The position numbers and the translations under genes were made by a program. This document shows, one piece after another, positions 37,165 through 46,428 of a stretch of 64,000 nucleotides of DNA; positions within the stretch are counted from its first letter, which is position 1; every line of letters starts with the position of its first letter. The stretch lies in NCBI GenBank assembly GCA_964438605.1, contig CAYTKT010000005.1, positions 1 through 64,000 on the forward strand. The letters run 5' to 3'. The notes under the pieces are model-generated. The model was not told where the DNA came from and ran no database searches. It worked only from the letters and a program-made list of their open reading frames with translations. The DNA is from Alangreenwoodia sp964438605 (GTDB lineage: Bacteria; Bacillota; Clostridia; Peptostreptococcales; Anaerovoracaceae).

Positions 37165-40100
37165 TTACTTCACCATGAGACGGATCATCCGCTGCATGAT
37201 AGTCGCGACTTCCGCTCTCGTAGCGCTGCCGTCCGGATTGAGCAAACCGGTATCGCTGCCCTCAAGAAGTCCTGCGCCGACCGCCCATGTCATAGCGTCG
37301 GCGGCGTAACCGGAAATGGCCCCGCTGTCAGAAAACCTGCCAAGGTTGCCTTTTGCCGTCATATCCATGTTCATCACTCCGGCGTAACGCCAGAGCATCG
37401 TCGCCAGCTGCTCTCTCGTGATGTTGTCATTCGGGCCGAAAGCGCCGCCGCCATATCCTGTCACGATACCGTGTTCATTGGCCCAGGCGATGCCTTCCGT
37501 GTACCAGCTGCCGTTTGCGACGTCGCTGAACATATCGGTGGCCGTGGCGGATTCTTCGTCTTCCAGCCGCCAGAGAACCGTACTCAGCATCCCTCTCGTC
37601 ATCGCTTCCTTCGGAGCGAATGTCTTGTCAGCCACGCCCTGGAACAGGTCATGAGAACTTGCAAAGTCGACTGCGCCGGCAAACCAGTTGGAACCCGCCA
37701 CGTCGTCGAACGCTTTGCGGTTATCTTTGACTTTCACGCTGCAGGAACCGTCTAACAGCGCATCAATGTAACCCGCGTCTACGACAGATTTTTTCACAAC
37801 CGTCTCCGTACCGTCCGGTTCGACGATTACCAGGACATTTCCGTCTCCGACGACTGGCAGTTTCGCCTTGAGGCCGCCCTTGAGAGAATCAATCTTATTT
37901 CCGTCAACGGCGACTTCGATGCCGGTAGTGCCGTCTTCTTTCTTTTCGACAGAGACGCTGACTTTGCCGCCGTCGGAAGTGTTGAGTTCTTCCAGCGAAG
38001 CAGTCGGCAATGTGACATCAGCCGCATCTGTCTCGACTGTAAGATTCAGGCCCGCGTCCGCGATGTCGCCCATGCTCGATTTCGGCAGTTCCACAGTCAT
38101 TTTGTCCGCGCCGTCCTTTGCTTCGGGCGCCACGGTCAGATTTTCAGAATTTGCGCTCTTTGCGGCTTCAATACCCGAAGTCACAGTATCTTCCGTAATC
38201 TCGGCTTTCGCCTCGTTTCCGCTCACCGTGGTCTCCGGCGTCAGGAGCGGTTCTTCCGGTTTCGGGCTCGGCTGTGGTTCCGGCTCAGGCTCCGGTTTAG
38301 CTGCAGATCCGCCGCCGGAACCGCCGCCACCGGAACTACTGCCGCCGCTGGAAGGACGATTGGAAACTGTGACGGTAATCGTACGGGTAATCGTGATTTT
38401 TTCACCGCTATGATTTCCGCTGTCCGGGTGGTCATAGACTGCCGTGACCGTGGCCCTTGCTGTGCCCACCTTGAGACCTGTTATTTTTGCGCCGTCCACT
38501 TTTGCGATTTCGGCGTTATCGACGGTAACTTTTGCATTTTTGTCAGATGAGATTGTCACACTTTCATTCACATACACATCGACATCAGCAATCTCACTTC
38601 CAACTTCCGCAGGGTATGAAACAGTCTGAGCTTTCTTTTTCTCACCCTGGAGTTGGACGGTAATCCGGCCTGCCTCACGTGTCAGCGCATTCTCATCCAG
38701 TTCAACGATCAGCGAACTTTTTATATCCGCATCGCCGATGGTAACAGGAGCGCTGACAGGCGAACCATTTCGATAAAAGCCAACGGTATCGCCCTCTTTC
38801 AGTTCGCTGCCATTCAGAGCAAGAACCGCATAATCGGCATAACCTTCCGGCAGATTGTAGATTGTTGCAGGAATTTCACGGTCATCTGTTTTCAGATTCA
38901 CGACACTTGATTTGTGCAGAATATCATAATTCTGATCGTTCGGCGTGTCGTTCGGCGTGAATGTCCACGCATAACTTTCCCCGTCCTTCGTAATCACAGT
39001 ATCGGGTTCATACCAGTGAAACGTTCCTGTCACGGTTTCATTTTTTACACCGCTCATGCTCGTAGGACCGGAAATGGTTCCCAAAACTTGTCCTTCATAA
39101 CCATTAAAGACCGGCTCGGTTCCATAATTTTTCACCTTCTCAACGACTGCTTTGATGTCCACGGAATTATCGGCGTATGTATCGGATTCGTCCCCGGCGT
39201 AAGCGGTGATCCTCACTTTATAAATCCCCGCATTTTTCGGCAGACCGACCACCCATGCTTCCGATTCGATTGGAGCGTATTCTATTTTTGTTTCAAATCC
39301 GATTTCGCCGTTTTCTCCGACCTTTAAGCCCAAATCAATTTTGTCACCCGTGTATTCCTTATTATAGTCTGATACGTCAATTGGAACGGGCTTTTTTTTC
39401 ATGACCCGAACTGTCACCGTTCTACTGTCTTCCGCCGGATCATCCGGTTTGTTGTAGTTCTTTGTGTCCGTTAATTCGAACTCCCAATGGCATACTTCAT
39501 CTTTAAAATCATCTTCGAAATCTTCAAATTCATCGTCTTCTGTTAAACTAAACGTCCCATCCACCACCATCTCCTCTTTATACGGATTGACGTAGAGGCC
39601 GTGGACTTTGACATCCGTTTTCTGTTCGTTCACATAGCCGCACTCTGCTGTAACTTCGCCTTTGAGAACCGGCGTCGCTTTTTCCACTTTTAAGGCATTT
39701 TCGATCTTGTCATTTGTAGCTGTGTAGTTTCCTCCGGTTATTTCAATTTCTACATCGTACCCATCGTCGTCGACCTTTGCGTCATAAGCGGCGCCTTCTG
39801 ACATGAACTCGGCATTAACCACTTCGGCAAATTTCTCGCCATTTATCATACCGTCCGCGTCGAAAGCCGAGATATTGAAAACTGCCTCCTGCCCATACTC
39901 TTTTGTAAGTTCCGTTTCATCTTTAACCTTAACCGTAACCTCTTTCGGATTTATCACGCCTTCCGCATGAACCGCCGACTTGGACGACAATACGTAGTTA
40001 TTCACATCTTTGCCAGTCAGGTTTCCCGGAGTAATTTTTACTTCTTGTGTTCCCACGTCGACATTTTCATAGACACCTTCAGAACCACTGATCAAAACCT

Positions 40101-42108
40101 GGTCATTTCCCACGATATTGCCCAAATAAAGTCCCTCATCCGCATTTTCCAAGGTATATTTACCGTCATATGGTTTTTCCTCGATCTGTTTGCCGGAAAC
40201 ATAGACCTTCCTTTTCGCAACTTCCATGTTTATCTCCAACACACCATCGGCATAAGTGTCATCGCCCGCAATCGTCGCTTTTACTTTATACTGACCGGCT
40301 TTCACCGGAGGTTTCGTGACCCACTTGTCTCCGCTTCCATCGACCAGACTGTATTCCACTTTAATAGTTCCGTTGCGGCCAGCCGTAAACGAAAGACTGT
40401 GAGCTTTTCCATCGTAAATAGGCCTCGTTTTGTTGTTAGGATTTTCTTTGATTACGGTCGGCGTTTTATTCGTAACTTGAATACTTGCGCTTCCTTTAAC
40501 TGTTTCATAATTTTCTGTATCTTCCGGGGTAAAGGTCCATCCTTTACTTACAGTGTCTTCTTTATCCGACACGACCGGATCATGTGTATCAATTCCCTCC
40601 CATTTTAATTCACCAGGAACATCTAAAGCATGATTGGCTCCATTGGCAAATGTGCCGCTGAGTTTCGATTTACTCAGATTCTCACCGACTTTCACCCCGG
40701 TCGCCGTCACCGTACCAACCGGCTTCGCCTTGCTTACCTCGACCTTTGGAGCCGTGCCTGTTTTCCATTCCACTTTATAGTTTCCGTTAGAACCGGCAAT
40801 TTCAATCGGGTACTCGCCGCTCGCTTTCGCGCCCTGAGAAAATCCATCGCTGGTAAATGTCAAATTCGTAAGGCTGTTTTTGATTTTGTCACCCGAATCT
40901 CCCTCGACGCTCCATTTTACATCCTCCGGTCCTTTTGTTTCCCCGTAGGTTTTTTCAATATTGCTCGCATTGATTTGAATCGTTTTCGGTGTTACTTTTA
41001 CCGCAAAGGTATAGGTAGCAATCCCGGAAGCGATACGGAAATGAACCGAAGCGGAATGTGTTTGGTTAGCCTCCAGATTCTGGTTAAACTTCAGAGTATA
41101 GCCGACATATCCATCCTTCGGAATATTGTATCCATTGGTCTCATCACCTGTTACTGTTTCAGGTTTTTCGTTACTTTTTTTAAGAGTAAAAACATTTGTC
41201 GTAAAATCAGGACAGCCGACGTTCTTGAGTTCCGTATTGCCGGTATTTTTCAACTGGAATTCATATTCCTGTACACTGGTTTTTCCATATTCTACAGATT
41301 GTTCCAGCGTAAACGTCTTCGAAAAAGGGCCGTCTTTATCTCCCGTGTCGAAACTGGATTTGTCCTCCGCAGGCACTAATTCAGCCTTGACGACCGGACG
41401 GGTGCCGTACACCGGATAAAGATCAACAGTGTTATTGTCTCCATCGTCCGGAAGTTTATCCAATGCCTTGTAATTATTATTTTCCTTATCAGTATTCCAA
41501 CCGATAAATTCCTTGTTTCCGTCCGTTTTGTCATTCAACTTTGGAAGAAGCAGACTGCCGGTCAACGTTCCTGCCGTTCCGAAGATAGAAAGAACTTTAT
41601 CCTCCCCCTCCTTCGGCTCAAACTCATCACCTGTATAAAGGCTCTCCTCCGAAACCGTATCCCCGTTTCCTATATGGAATTTGTACTCGATCAGAGTAAT
41701 CGTCTTTTCACAGGAATCATCATCCTTGGAAACGGTTGCTGTATAGTCGCCTGGCTTGTTAAGTTCTTCCGCCTGCCAGTAATACTGAGAACCGGTGGAA
41801 TTCATTCCTTCTTGCTGAACATTGTCATCTGTCAGCCCACTTTCTGGAATGGTTTTAGAATAAAAGGATTTTTCCTCTTCCGGCCCTTTGACTTCCACCT
41901 TGTATCCATTGAGCGACTTGCCACCCTTCATCGTCACGTACATGATATTTCTCGTTTCATCCTCCACATCACGAAACGGCGCATTGTTCGCCTTAAAGGC
42001 AAAATCAATCTCTCCCCCTGAAGATGCTGCCGCATACACCGGCGACATCGGAATCATGGTCAGCGCCATGGCCATCATCAAGAGGATAGACAAAAGTTTT
42101 TTCCTCAT
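37165..42108 (-). CDS. Large SLH-anchored surface protein with MBG/YDG and Ig-like modules
   Basis: A 1647-residue secreted protein, probably an adhesin or S-layer-associated protein. A signal peptide (MRKKLLSILLMMAMALTMIPMSPVYA) opens it. Around residues 145-235 is a Listeria-Bacteroides-type repeat (FIGWNTDKENN ... LYPVYG). Then come MBG/YDG-type modules (NIEKTYGETKGPED, RPIYDGKAHSL, KPYDGKYTLENADEG, LTKEYGQEAVFN). A Big_2-like Ig module follows (VDVYVNESVTISSDKNAKVTV). A Gly/Ser run and a Pro-Glu run (PEPEPEPQPSPKPEEP) act as linkers. The last 185 residues hold three SLH domains (WFAGAVDFASSHDLF, WYTEGIAWANEHGIV, AADAMTWAVGAGLL), which bind pyruvylated wall polysaccharide. AAGGAG precedes the ATG. 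Its promoter spacer contains an 11-G tract. Confidence 0.93.
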   Translation of the reverse strand: MRKKLLSILLMMAMALTMIPMSPVYAAASSGGEIDFAFKANNAPFRDVEDETRNIMYVTMKGGKSLNGYKVEVKGPEEEKSFYSKTIPESGLTDDNVQQEGMNSTGSQYYWQAEELNKPGDYTATVSKDDDSCEKTITLIEYKFHIGNGDTVSEESLYTGDEFEPKEGEDKVLSIFGTAGTLTGSLLLPKLNDKTDGNKEFIGWNTDKENNNYKALDKLPDDGDNNTVDLYPVYGTRPVVKAELVPAEDKSSFDTGDKDGPFSKTFTLEQSVEYGKTSVQEYEFQLKNTGNTELKNVGCPDFTTNVFTLKKSNEKPETVTGDETNGYNIPKDGYVGYTLKFNQNLEANQTHSASVHFRIASGIATYTFAVKVTPKTIQINASNIEKTYGETKGPEDVKWSVEGDSGDKIKNSLTNLTFTSDGFSQGAKASGEYPIEIAGSNGNYKVEWKTGTAPKVEVSKAKPVGTVTATGVKVGENLSKSKLSGTFANGANHALDVPGELKWEGIDTHDPVVSDKEDTVSKGWTFTPEDTENYETVKGSASIQVTNKTPTVIKENPNNKTRPIYDGKAHSLSFTAGRNGTIKVEYSLVDGSGDKWVTKPPVKAGQYKVKATIAGDDTYADGVLEINMEVAKRKVYVSGKQIEEKPYDGKYTLENADEGLYLGNIVGNDQVLISGSEGVYENVDVGTQEVKITPGNLTGKDVNNYVLSSKSAVHAEGVINPKEVTVKVKDETELTKEYGQEAVFNISAFDADGMINGEKFAEVVNAEFMSEGAAYDAKVDDDGYDVEIEITGGNYTATNDKIENALKVEKATPVLKGEVTAECGYVNEQKTDVKVHGLYVNPYKEEMVVDGTFSLTEDDEFEDFEDDFKDEVCHWEFELTDTKNYNKPDDPAEDSRTVTVRVMKKKPVPIDVSDYNKEYTGDKIDLGLKVGENGEIGFETKIEYAPIESEAWVVGLPKNAGIYKVRITAYAGDESDTYADNSVDIKAVVEKVKNYGTEPVFNGYEGQVLGTISGPTSMSGVKNETVTGTFHWYEPDTVITKDGESYAWTFTPNDTPNDQNYDILHKSSVVNLKTDDREIPATIYNLPEGYADYAVLALNGSELKEGDTVGFYRNGSPVSAPVTIGDADIKSSLIVELDENALTREAGRITVQLQGEKKKAQTVSYPAEVGSEIADVDVYVNESVTISSDKNAKVTVDNAEIAKVDGAKITGLKVGTARATVTAVYDHPDSGNHSGEKITITRTITVTVSNRPSSGGSSSGGGGSGGGSAAKPEPEPEPQPSPKPEEPLLTPETTVSGNEAKAEITEDTVTSGIEAAKSANSENLTVAPEAKDGADKMTVELPKSSMGDIADAGLNLTVETDAADVTLPTASLEELNTSDGGKVSVSVEKKEDGTTGIEVAVDGNKIDSLKGGLKAKLPVVGDGNVLVIVEPDGTETVVKKSVVDAGYIDALLDGSCSVKVKDNRKAFDDVAGSNWFAGAVDFASSHDLFQGVADKTFAPKEAMTRGMLSTVLWRLEDEESATATDMFSDVANGSWYTEGIAWANEHGIVTGYGGGAFGPNDNITREQLATMLWRYAGVMNMDMTAKGNLGRFSDSGAISGYAADAMTWAVGAGLLEGSDTGLLNPDGSATRAEVATIMQRMIRLMVK

Positions 42109-42542
42109 AAGAATCTCCTTTCCTCACTATATAACTTATAACCCATCTCCCTCAAATACCTTAAGAGCGACATAGATTAGGAAACAATATTTTTTTGTTA
42201 TTTTACCACCCCCCCCCCCTAGAAAATCAACGCCTTCCCGGCCTCTTCATCCCTTATTCTCAGCCATTTTGATTCGCTTCCTAGCTCATTTGTCCCTATT
42301 TTTCTACGTTAAATTCATACCTCTTTTTAACGTTTTCAAAAAACTCTTGGCAAAACGCCTTTCCCATGCAGCCCACCCCGTATGCGCAGAATAGTCCCTT
42401 CTGTCACGGACCGGTTCGCCATGCCAAAGCGCCGTATTCGCATCTTTATCGTGTAAAATTTCGTACAATATTAACGCCATTTAAAATGAAAACACATTGA
42501 AATCAATATATTTTTACGCCTTGAAAAAAATTTTTTAAAAAA
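42109..42542. other. Divergent control region of the surface protein and hsp20
   Basis: Holds the surface-protein leader and promoter on the left. The middle (42240-42480) shows no gene or RNA. AT-rich sequence leads into the CIRCE element on the right. Confidence 0.55.
42200..42230 (-). promoter_or_regulatory. Candidate phase-variable promoter with G11 spacer tract
   Basis: Reading the minus strand: TTGATT (42225-42230), a 19-base spacer consisting of TTCTA, eleven G and TGG, then TAAAAT (42200-42205). About 90 bases later comes the start codon of the SLH surface protein. The tract (42209-42219, C on plus) is the only long G/C homopolymer in the window. Because it sits between -35 and -10, loss of two G would restore the optimal 17-base spacing. 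Confidence 0.65.
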
Positions 42543-42569
42543 TTAGCACTCTCATGTTTAGAGTGCTAA
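42543..42569. promoter_or_regulatory. CIRCE element (HrcA operator)
   Basis: TTAGCACTC, nine bases, GAGTGCTAA is an exact match to the CIRCE consensus bound by the heat-shock repressor HrcA. It lies about 275 bases before the hsp20 gene and is the only CIRCE in the window. Confidence 0.95.
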
Positions 42570-42653
42570 TCGATTGGTTATATATATGGTGTAAGAAAAA
42601 GAACTCAAAAAGAGTTCTCCAAACTCTCCTTTCGACGCGCGGGGAAGGAGGGC

Positions 42654-42671
42654 ATGAAAATTAAAAAATAA
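42654..42671 (+). other. Candidate five-codon leader ORF in the hsp20 5' region
   Basis: GGAAGGAGGGC is followed by ATG and the codons for MKIKK, then TAA. The ribosome binding site is as strong as that of hsp20 itself, and a small hairpin (AGAACTC / GAGTTCT) lies just upstream. Whether it is translated is unknown; a chance SD-ATG is possible. Confidence 0.3.
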
Positions 42672-42843
42672 AAACAACACGAAAGGACTGCACAGGTAAA
42701 GATTTCACTTAAACCGAAAAAACTACTTCCATGCAACTTATTCAATGTGCAGAAATACGGGCAGACTACAAATCAACCTGCATAAAACGTTCTCCTTTCG
42801 GAAATAACAATATCACAGACTAAAAATAAGAAGGAGGTACATT

Positions 42844-43287
42844 ATGTTATCTTTAACACCGAGAGCTAATTTAGGATTGACTGGTTTTGACTTTTTCGAC
42901 GATATGTTTTCTCATCCGTTTTTCAGAAATACGGGCCGCGATATGCAGATACCTTCGATGAAAACAGATATTCAGGAAAAAGACGGCATGTATCTGCTGG
43001 ATATGGACCTTCCCGGTTATGAGAAGGAAAATATCAAGGTCGAGTTAAACAACGGCTATCTTACGATTTCCGCCAGCAGAAATTCCAGCACTGACGAATC
43101 CAACGATGAGACAGGTTTCGTATACCGGGAAAGAAGCACCGGTGAATGTAGACGCAGCTTCTATGTCGGCGATTCTATCCGCGAGGAGGATATTAAGGCC
43201 GCTTACAACAACGGCACCCTGTCTGTAACATTCCCGAAAGAAGCGCCGCAGCAGATTGACGAAAAGAAATATATCGCCATCGAGTAA
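42844..43287 (+). CDS. Small heat-shock protein, Hsp20/alpha-crystallin family
   Basis: ATP-independent holdase chaperone that keeps unfolding proteins soluble. The 147-residue protein has a short N-terminal arm. The alpha-crystallin domain starts near MKTDIQEKDGMYLLDMDLPG (with YEKENIKVELNNGYLTISA) and ends with the family motif YNNGTLSVTFPKE. AAGAAGGAGG precedes the ATG. The upstream CIRCE indicates control by HrcA, which is unusual in Bacillus hsp20 genes but known in several Clostridia. Confidence 0.95.
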   Translation: MLSLTPRANLGLTGFDFFDDMFSHPFFRNTGRDMQIPSMKTDIQEKDGMYLLDMDLPGYEKENIKVELNNGYLTISASRNSSTDESNDETGFVYRERSTGECRRSFYVGDSIREEDIKAAYNNGTLSVTFPKEAPQQIDEKKYIAIE

Positions 43288-43711
43288 TTTGATTCAAATC
43301 ACGAAGTGTGCAGGAAGCGGCAGAGCAGCGGACACACACCGCACCATAAAATGGTGAAAGCGCAGAAAAGCAGAAAATCAAAAAGCCGGGCGAAGCCGGT
43401 TAAAAAAGCCACAATGTAAATAAAGAACATCGAACAAACAGAAATACGAAACACACCATCAGGAAATGTACTGCAAAACATCAACTGCGGAAAGACCCGT
43501 GAGGTCTTTCCGCAGTTGATGTTTTTATATAGTTTTATATAATAAAGTTTAAATTATATTTGTTCAATTTATCTAAATTATTTAAAATAGCTTCTTTTTT
43601 GATTTTTTATCAGGCAATGAAAATGATCGCACCACCGCAAGCACGAGCCCATACAAGCATTAACATGACGACAGCCACACATTTTCATCCCGTTTATCCT
43701 GCCTCCGTTTT
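43288..43711. other. Gap between hsp20 and flavodoxin (convergent)
   Basis: About 420 bases containing the hsp20 terminator (43475-43530) and then AT-rich sequence. No gene is supported. Confidence 0.5.
43475..43530 (+). terminator. Strong rho-independent terminator
   Basis: AAAACATCAACTGCGGAAAGACC pairs perfectly (23 bp) with the downstream arm around a 5-base loop CGTGA, and the second arm ends in TTTTT. It ends the hsp20 transcript about 190 bases after its stop. The opposite strand also ends in T-rich sequence, so it may work in both directions. Confidence 0.85.
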
Positions 43712-44137
43712 TTATGCGGCAAGCGCCTTTCCCATTTTTTCACATGCATTCTTTTCCGCCTCACCCGGAGATTCGTTGCATATGACGCTGGCGCAAACGA
43801 GCAGCGCTCCGGCACTGATGCAGACATCTTCCCAATTTCTCATCCATTCGCCATCGCCCCATCCGTAAGAGCCGAACAAGGCAATCTTTTTGCCTTTCAG
43901 ACCACCCGCGCAGCCGGAAAACATCGGCTCAAACACATCAGGCTCCAGTTGTTCGGAACCCATAGACGGACAGCCGAAAGCGACTGCGTCAAACCGGTCA
44001 AGCATAGAACCGTCAAAATCGGCCGCCTCAAACAACGCCGTTTCAGCTCCTGCCTGCTTCGCGCCCGCTTCCACCTTTTCCGCCATCGTCTGTGTATTTC
44101 CGGTTCCGCTCCAATAAACTACTGCTACTTTGTTCAT
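43712..44137 (-). CDS. Flavodoxin
   Basis: Small FMN electron carrier that can replace ferredoxin when iron is short. The 141-residue protein has the phosphate loop VYWSGTGNTQTMAE, the 60s-loop region FGCPSMGSEQLEPDVFEP and the 90s-loop motif LFGSYGWGDGEWMRNW typical of short clostridial flavodoxins. The start at MNKVAVV has GGAGGAG in front. It lies downstream of the DUF3793 gene on the same strand, an association often seen in iron-responsive loci. Confidence 0.95.
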   Translation of the reverse strand: MNKVAVVYWSGTGNTQTMAEKVEAGAKQAGAETALFEAADFDGSMLDRFDAVAFGCPSMGSEQLEPDVFEPMFSGCAGGLKGKKIALFGSYGWGDGEWMRNWEDVCISAGALLVCASVICNESPGEAEKNACEKMGKALAA

Positions 44138-44404
44138 TTTAAACTCCTCCCATTTTTTCTCAGGACACTGTTGCCGACGGTCCGGCATATTCTTCCTCTC
44201 AGGATTCAGACCATCTCAGCCGTTCGCTCTCCCTCCTTTTCAAGTTCAGACTGTCCACACTTTTTCCTTTCAGGATTCAGGTTATATTCCGGCTATCCAC
44301 GCTCTTTTTCAAGATACAGGCCAGATACAGGCCGCTTGCCGGCTAGCCGGCGTTTTTTTTGGGATTCGGGCCGTTTCGTTTGTCTGCGCCTCTCTCTTTC
44401 CGGC
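44138..44404. other. Spacer between DUF3793 gene and flavodoxin
   Basis: About 270 bases, pyrimidine-rich on plus, with repeated phrases such as TTCAGGATTCAGG and CAGGCCAGATACAGGCC. GCCGGCTAGCCGGC followed by eight T (about 44336-44360, plus strand) resembles a terminator, though no plus-strand gene leads into it. Confidence 0.4.
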
Positions 44405-44959
44405 TCAAGCCGCCACCGTCAGTTGCCAGATGCTTTTCTTTCCCTTCATCCAGAGGTTCACATATTGTTCTTTACACTTTTTCAGCTTTGCGAACATCTT
44501 TTTTGCTTCACATTCATCACCATAAACCTTCCAGCAGTCAGAACATTTGCAGTTCTGCCCGTTATTTTTGATGAAACCGACAACATCATCCAGCGGATAG
44601 CCGAGAAAAATGCCGATTTCATGAGGAAATGCGCTGCTTTGCGCCAGACGGCGCCGCAAATGACAGAGCGCCTCATCGGGATTAAAATTGGAATAACCGT
44701 ATTTTCCCAAAAATTTTCTGATTTCCGGCCGGTCAAGTTCCCGCTTCAGATGGCTGCGGCGAAAGACGTAAATCAGCGCACTCCTGTCTGTCGTCTTCAG
44801 ACAGGTCAGACTGACACCTTTGCCGCCCAGACAATGATTCCACTCATCGACCTGACGGTTGAGCAGACACTCCTGAACAAACGGGAGGCTGAACAGACTG
44901 GCAGGTTTCAAGGAAGCCAGTGTAGGAGAACAATGTAGTACCAGATATTTTTCCAGCAT
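44405..44959 (-). CDS. DUF3793 family protein
   Basis: A 184-residue cytoplasmic protein of unknown function found mainly in Clostridia, often with flavodoxin or ferrous-iron transport genes. Recognisable parts are the start MLEKYLVLHCSPTLASLK, LIYVFR, and FPHEIGIFLGYPLDDVVGFI, followed by the cysteine-containing CKCSDCWKVYGD. GGGAGG precedes the ATG. Two TTAG-N6-CTAA boxes lie 140-205 bases upstream, suggesting metal-dependent control of this gene and the flavodoxin. Confidence 0.9.
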   Translation of the reverse strand: MLEKYLVLHCSPTLASLKPASLFSLPFVQECLLNRQVDEWNHCLGGKGVSLTCLKTTDRSALIYVFRRSHLKRELDRPEIRKFLGKYGYSNFNPDEALCHLRRRLAQSSAFPHEIGIFLGYPLDDVVGFIKNNGQNCKCSDCWKVYGDECEAKKMFAKLKKCKEQYVNLWMKGKKSIWQLTVAA

Positions 44960-45097
44960 GATCGAATAACCTCCCGTATTGTCGTTCTTGTCCGCACCTT
45001 TTCATTTTCGTAATGAGCGCAATAATCGCTGATACGACCGGACGTCTGCTGAATCTGAATCACGATTAAGGATGAAAGATAAAAACCGAAAAGCCGG

Positions 45098-45111
45098 TTA
45101 GGGTTTTCTAA
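45098..45111. promoter_or_regulatory. TTAG-N6-CTAA inverted repeat, candidate operator
   Basis: The sequence is GG TTAG GGTTTT CTAA CC, so the symmetry extends by two more bases on each side. It lies 139 bases upstream of the DUF3793 ATG. Confidence 0.5.
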
Positions 45112-45150
45112 CCATCATCCCAAAAAATTGCGGCCGATGCCGCGTTTTTA

Positions 45151-45164
45151 TTAGCTATTGCTAA
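45151..45164. promoter_or_regulatory. TTAG-N6-CTAA inverted repeat, candidate operator
   Basis: The sequence is TTAG CTATTG CTAA, followed by a further half-site-like TTAG nine bases on. It is the fourth copy of the motif in the window and lies 53 bases from the third. Confidence 0.5.
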
Positions 45165-45859
45165 CTCCTATTAGAATGCCATATTTTAAGTCGCTTGTCA
45201 AGTGAAATGCGCCGTCAAATCACGGTCGCCGCCGAGAATTTCTTTTCTCACGTATCGCATTGACGCATCGACAACGAAACGAACAACATTCCGTGAACGC
45301 AGCAGCCATTCTATCATCTTTGAACGCAGAGATTTTGGCGTCAAATAAAGAAGCAATGCTTTTCTTCCAGAAAATCCCTAAACTTCGCTGCCGGCTTCGT
45401 ATAAATACTCCTGCCATCGTCGTCAGCCGTTCCGCAGCCGAACAATTCTCCCTGCTCTATCTACCTCGATGTCGAGACAGACGATTGACATAATCCTGAT
45501 TTCCTTCCCTAATTATTCTATTTTTAATTTATCTGCACGCTTATCAGACCACATTTTAATATATCCGCAACGTCCGTGCGCCAGAGTTGATCTGGCCGCT
45601 TTTCTATAAAAAAGGACGCAATTTCACCAAAGCGCGAAGTTCCTGCACATATTCTGTAATTCGTAAAAGAAAGCAATCTATCATTGACATCGCTGAAAAT
45701 GTAATGTATAATATTGGAAAACGTCGGCAGGAAGTCGACGGAAAGATTCAGAAGAATTTTTTAAAGATTACGGATGACATATCTGAAAATCTCTGTCCAC
45801 TCCGCACCGTCGCTCGCGATTTGCGCCTGGATCATCCGGAACATGCTGCGATCCGGATT

Positions 45860-46390
45860 CTAAAGATATCCGACTTTGGCGATACCTGCGCCAGCTGCAT
45901 TTACACCGATGGCGCGTGCTTCGTCTTTTTTGGATTTGAAAGATGCACTGGCCGTGGCGATACCTGCGTCGGCTGCATTCACACCGATGGCATGTGCTTC
46001 GTCTTTTCCGGACTTGAAAGACGCACCAACTGTGGCGATACTTACATCGGCTGCATTTACGCCGATGTCGCGTATTTCGTCTTTTTCGGATTTGAAAGAT
46101 GCACCAGCTATGGCGATACCTGTGTCAGCTACATTTACGCCGATGGCGTGTACTTCGTCTTTCCCGGATTTAAAAAGACGCGCCAGCCATGGCAATACCT
46201 GTGTCAGCTGCATTTACGCCGATGGCATATGCTTCGTCTTTTCCGGACTTGAAAGACGCACCAGCTCTGGTGATACTTACATCGGCTGCATTTTTACACC
46301 GATGTCGCGTATTTCGCCTTTTCCGGATTTAAAAGATACACCAGCCGTGGAGATATCTGCGTCGATTGTATTTACGTTGGTGGTGTGAGC
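45860..46390 (-). pseudogene. Fossil of a 26-residue-repeat protein (7 x 78 bp array)
   Basis: Seven 78-bp units start at about 45881, 45959, 46037, 46115, 46194, 46272 and 46352; the spacing of 79 and 80 at two junctions reveals small insertions. Read on the minus strand each unit encodes a variant of GASFKSGKDEAHAIGVNAADAGIATA. Differences between units fall often on minus-strand third positions, which favours that frame. One- and two-base insertions in homopolymers break the frame in two units. No start, signal peptide or anchor is visible. The alternation AIGxNAxxAGxA recalls YadA-like head repeats, but that is a weak resemblance. Confidence 0.55.
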
Positions 46391-46428
46391 CGGACATATA
46401 TATTTGCGCTTTTTTATTATATACTACG

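Larger units (their letters stand above)
44960..45880. other. Gene-free stretch between DUF3793 gene and the repeat array
   Basis: Contains the two TTAG-N6-CTAA boxes on the left. The rest holds only short frames without start signals. A minus-strand frame near 45200-45270 (ending KEILGGDRDLTAHFT) could be the end of a lost gene but is not recognised. Confidence 0.45.

Noticed and set aside
44336..44360. Plus-strand terminator-like palindrome GCCGGCTAGCCGGC with eight T
   Set aside because: No plus-strand gene leads into it, so it was not listed as a terminator; it is only mentioned in the spacer entry.
45587..46252. Plus-strand 221-residue frame through the 78-bp repeats
   Set aside because: A repeat whose period is a multiple of three is open in several frames. 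The plus frame gives an odd Cys/Phe-rich product, and unit differences fit minus-strand coding better.
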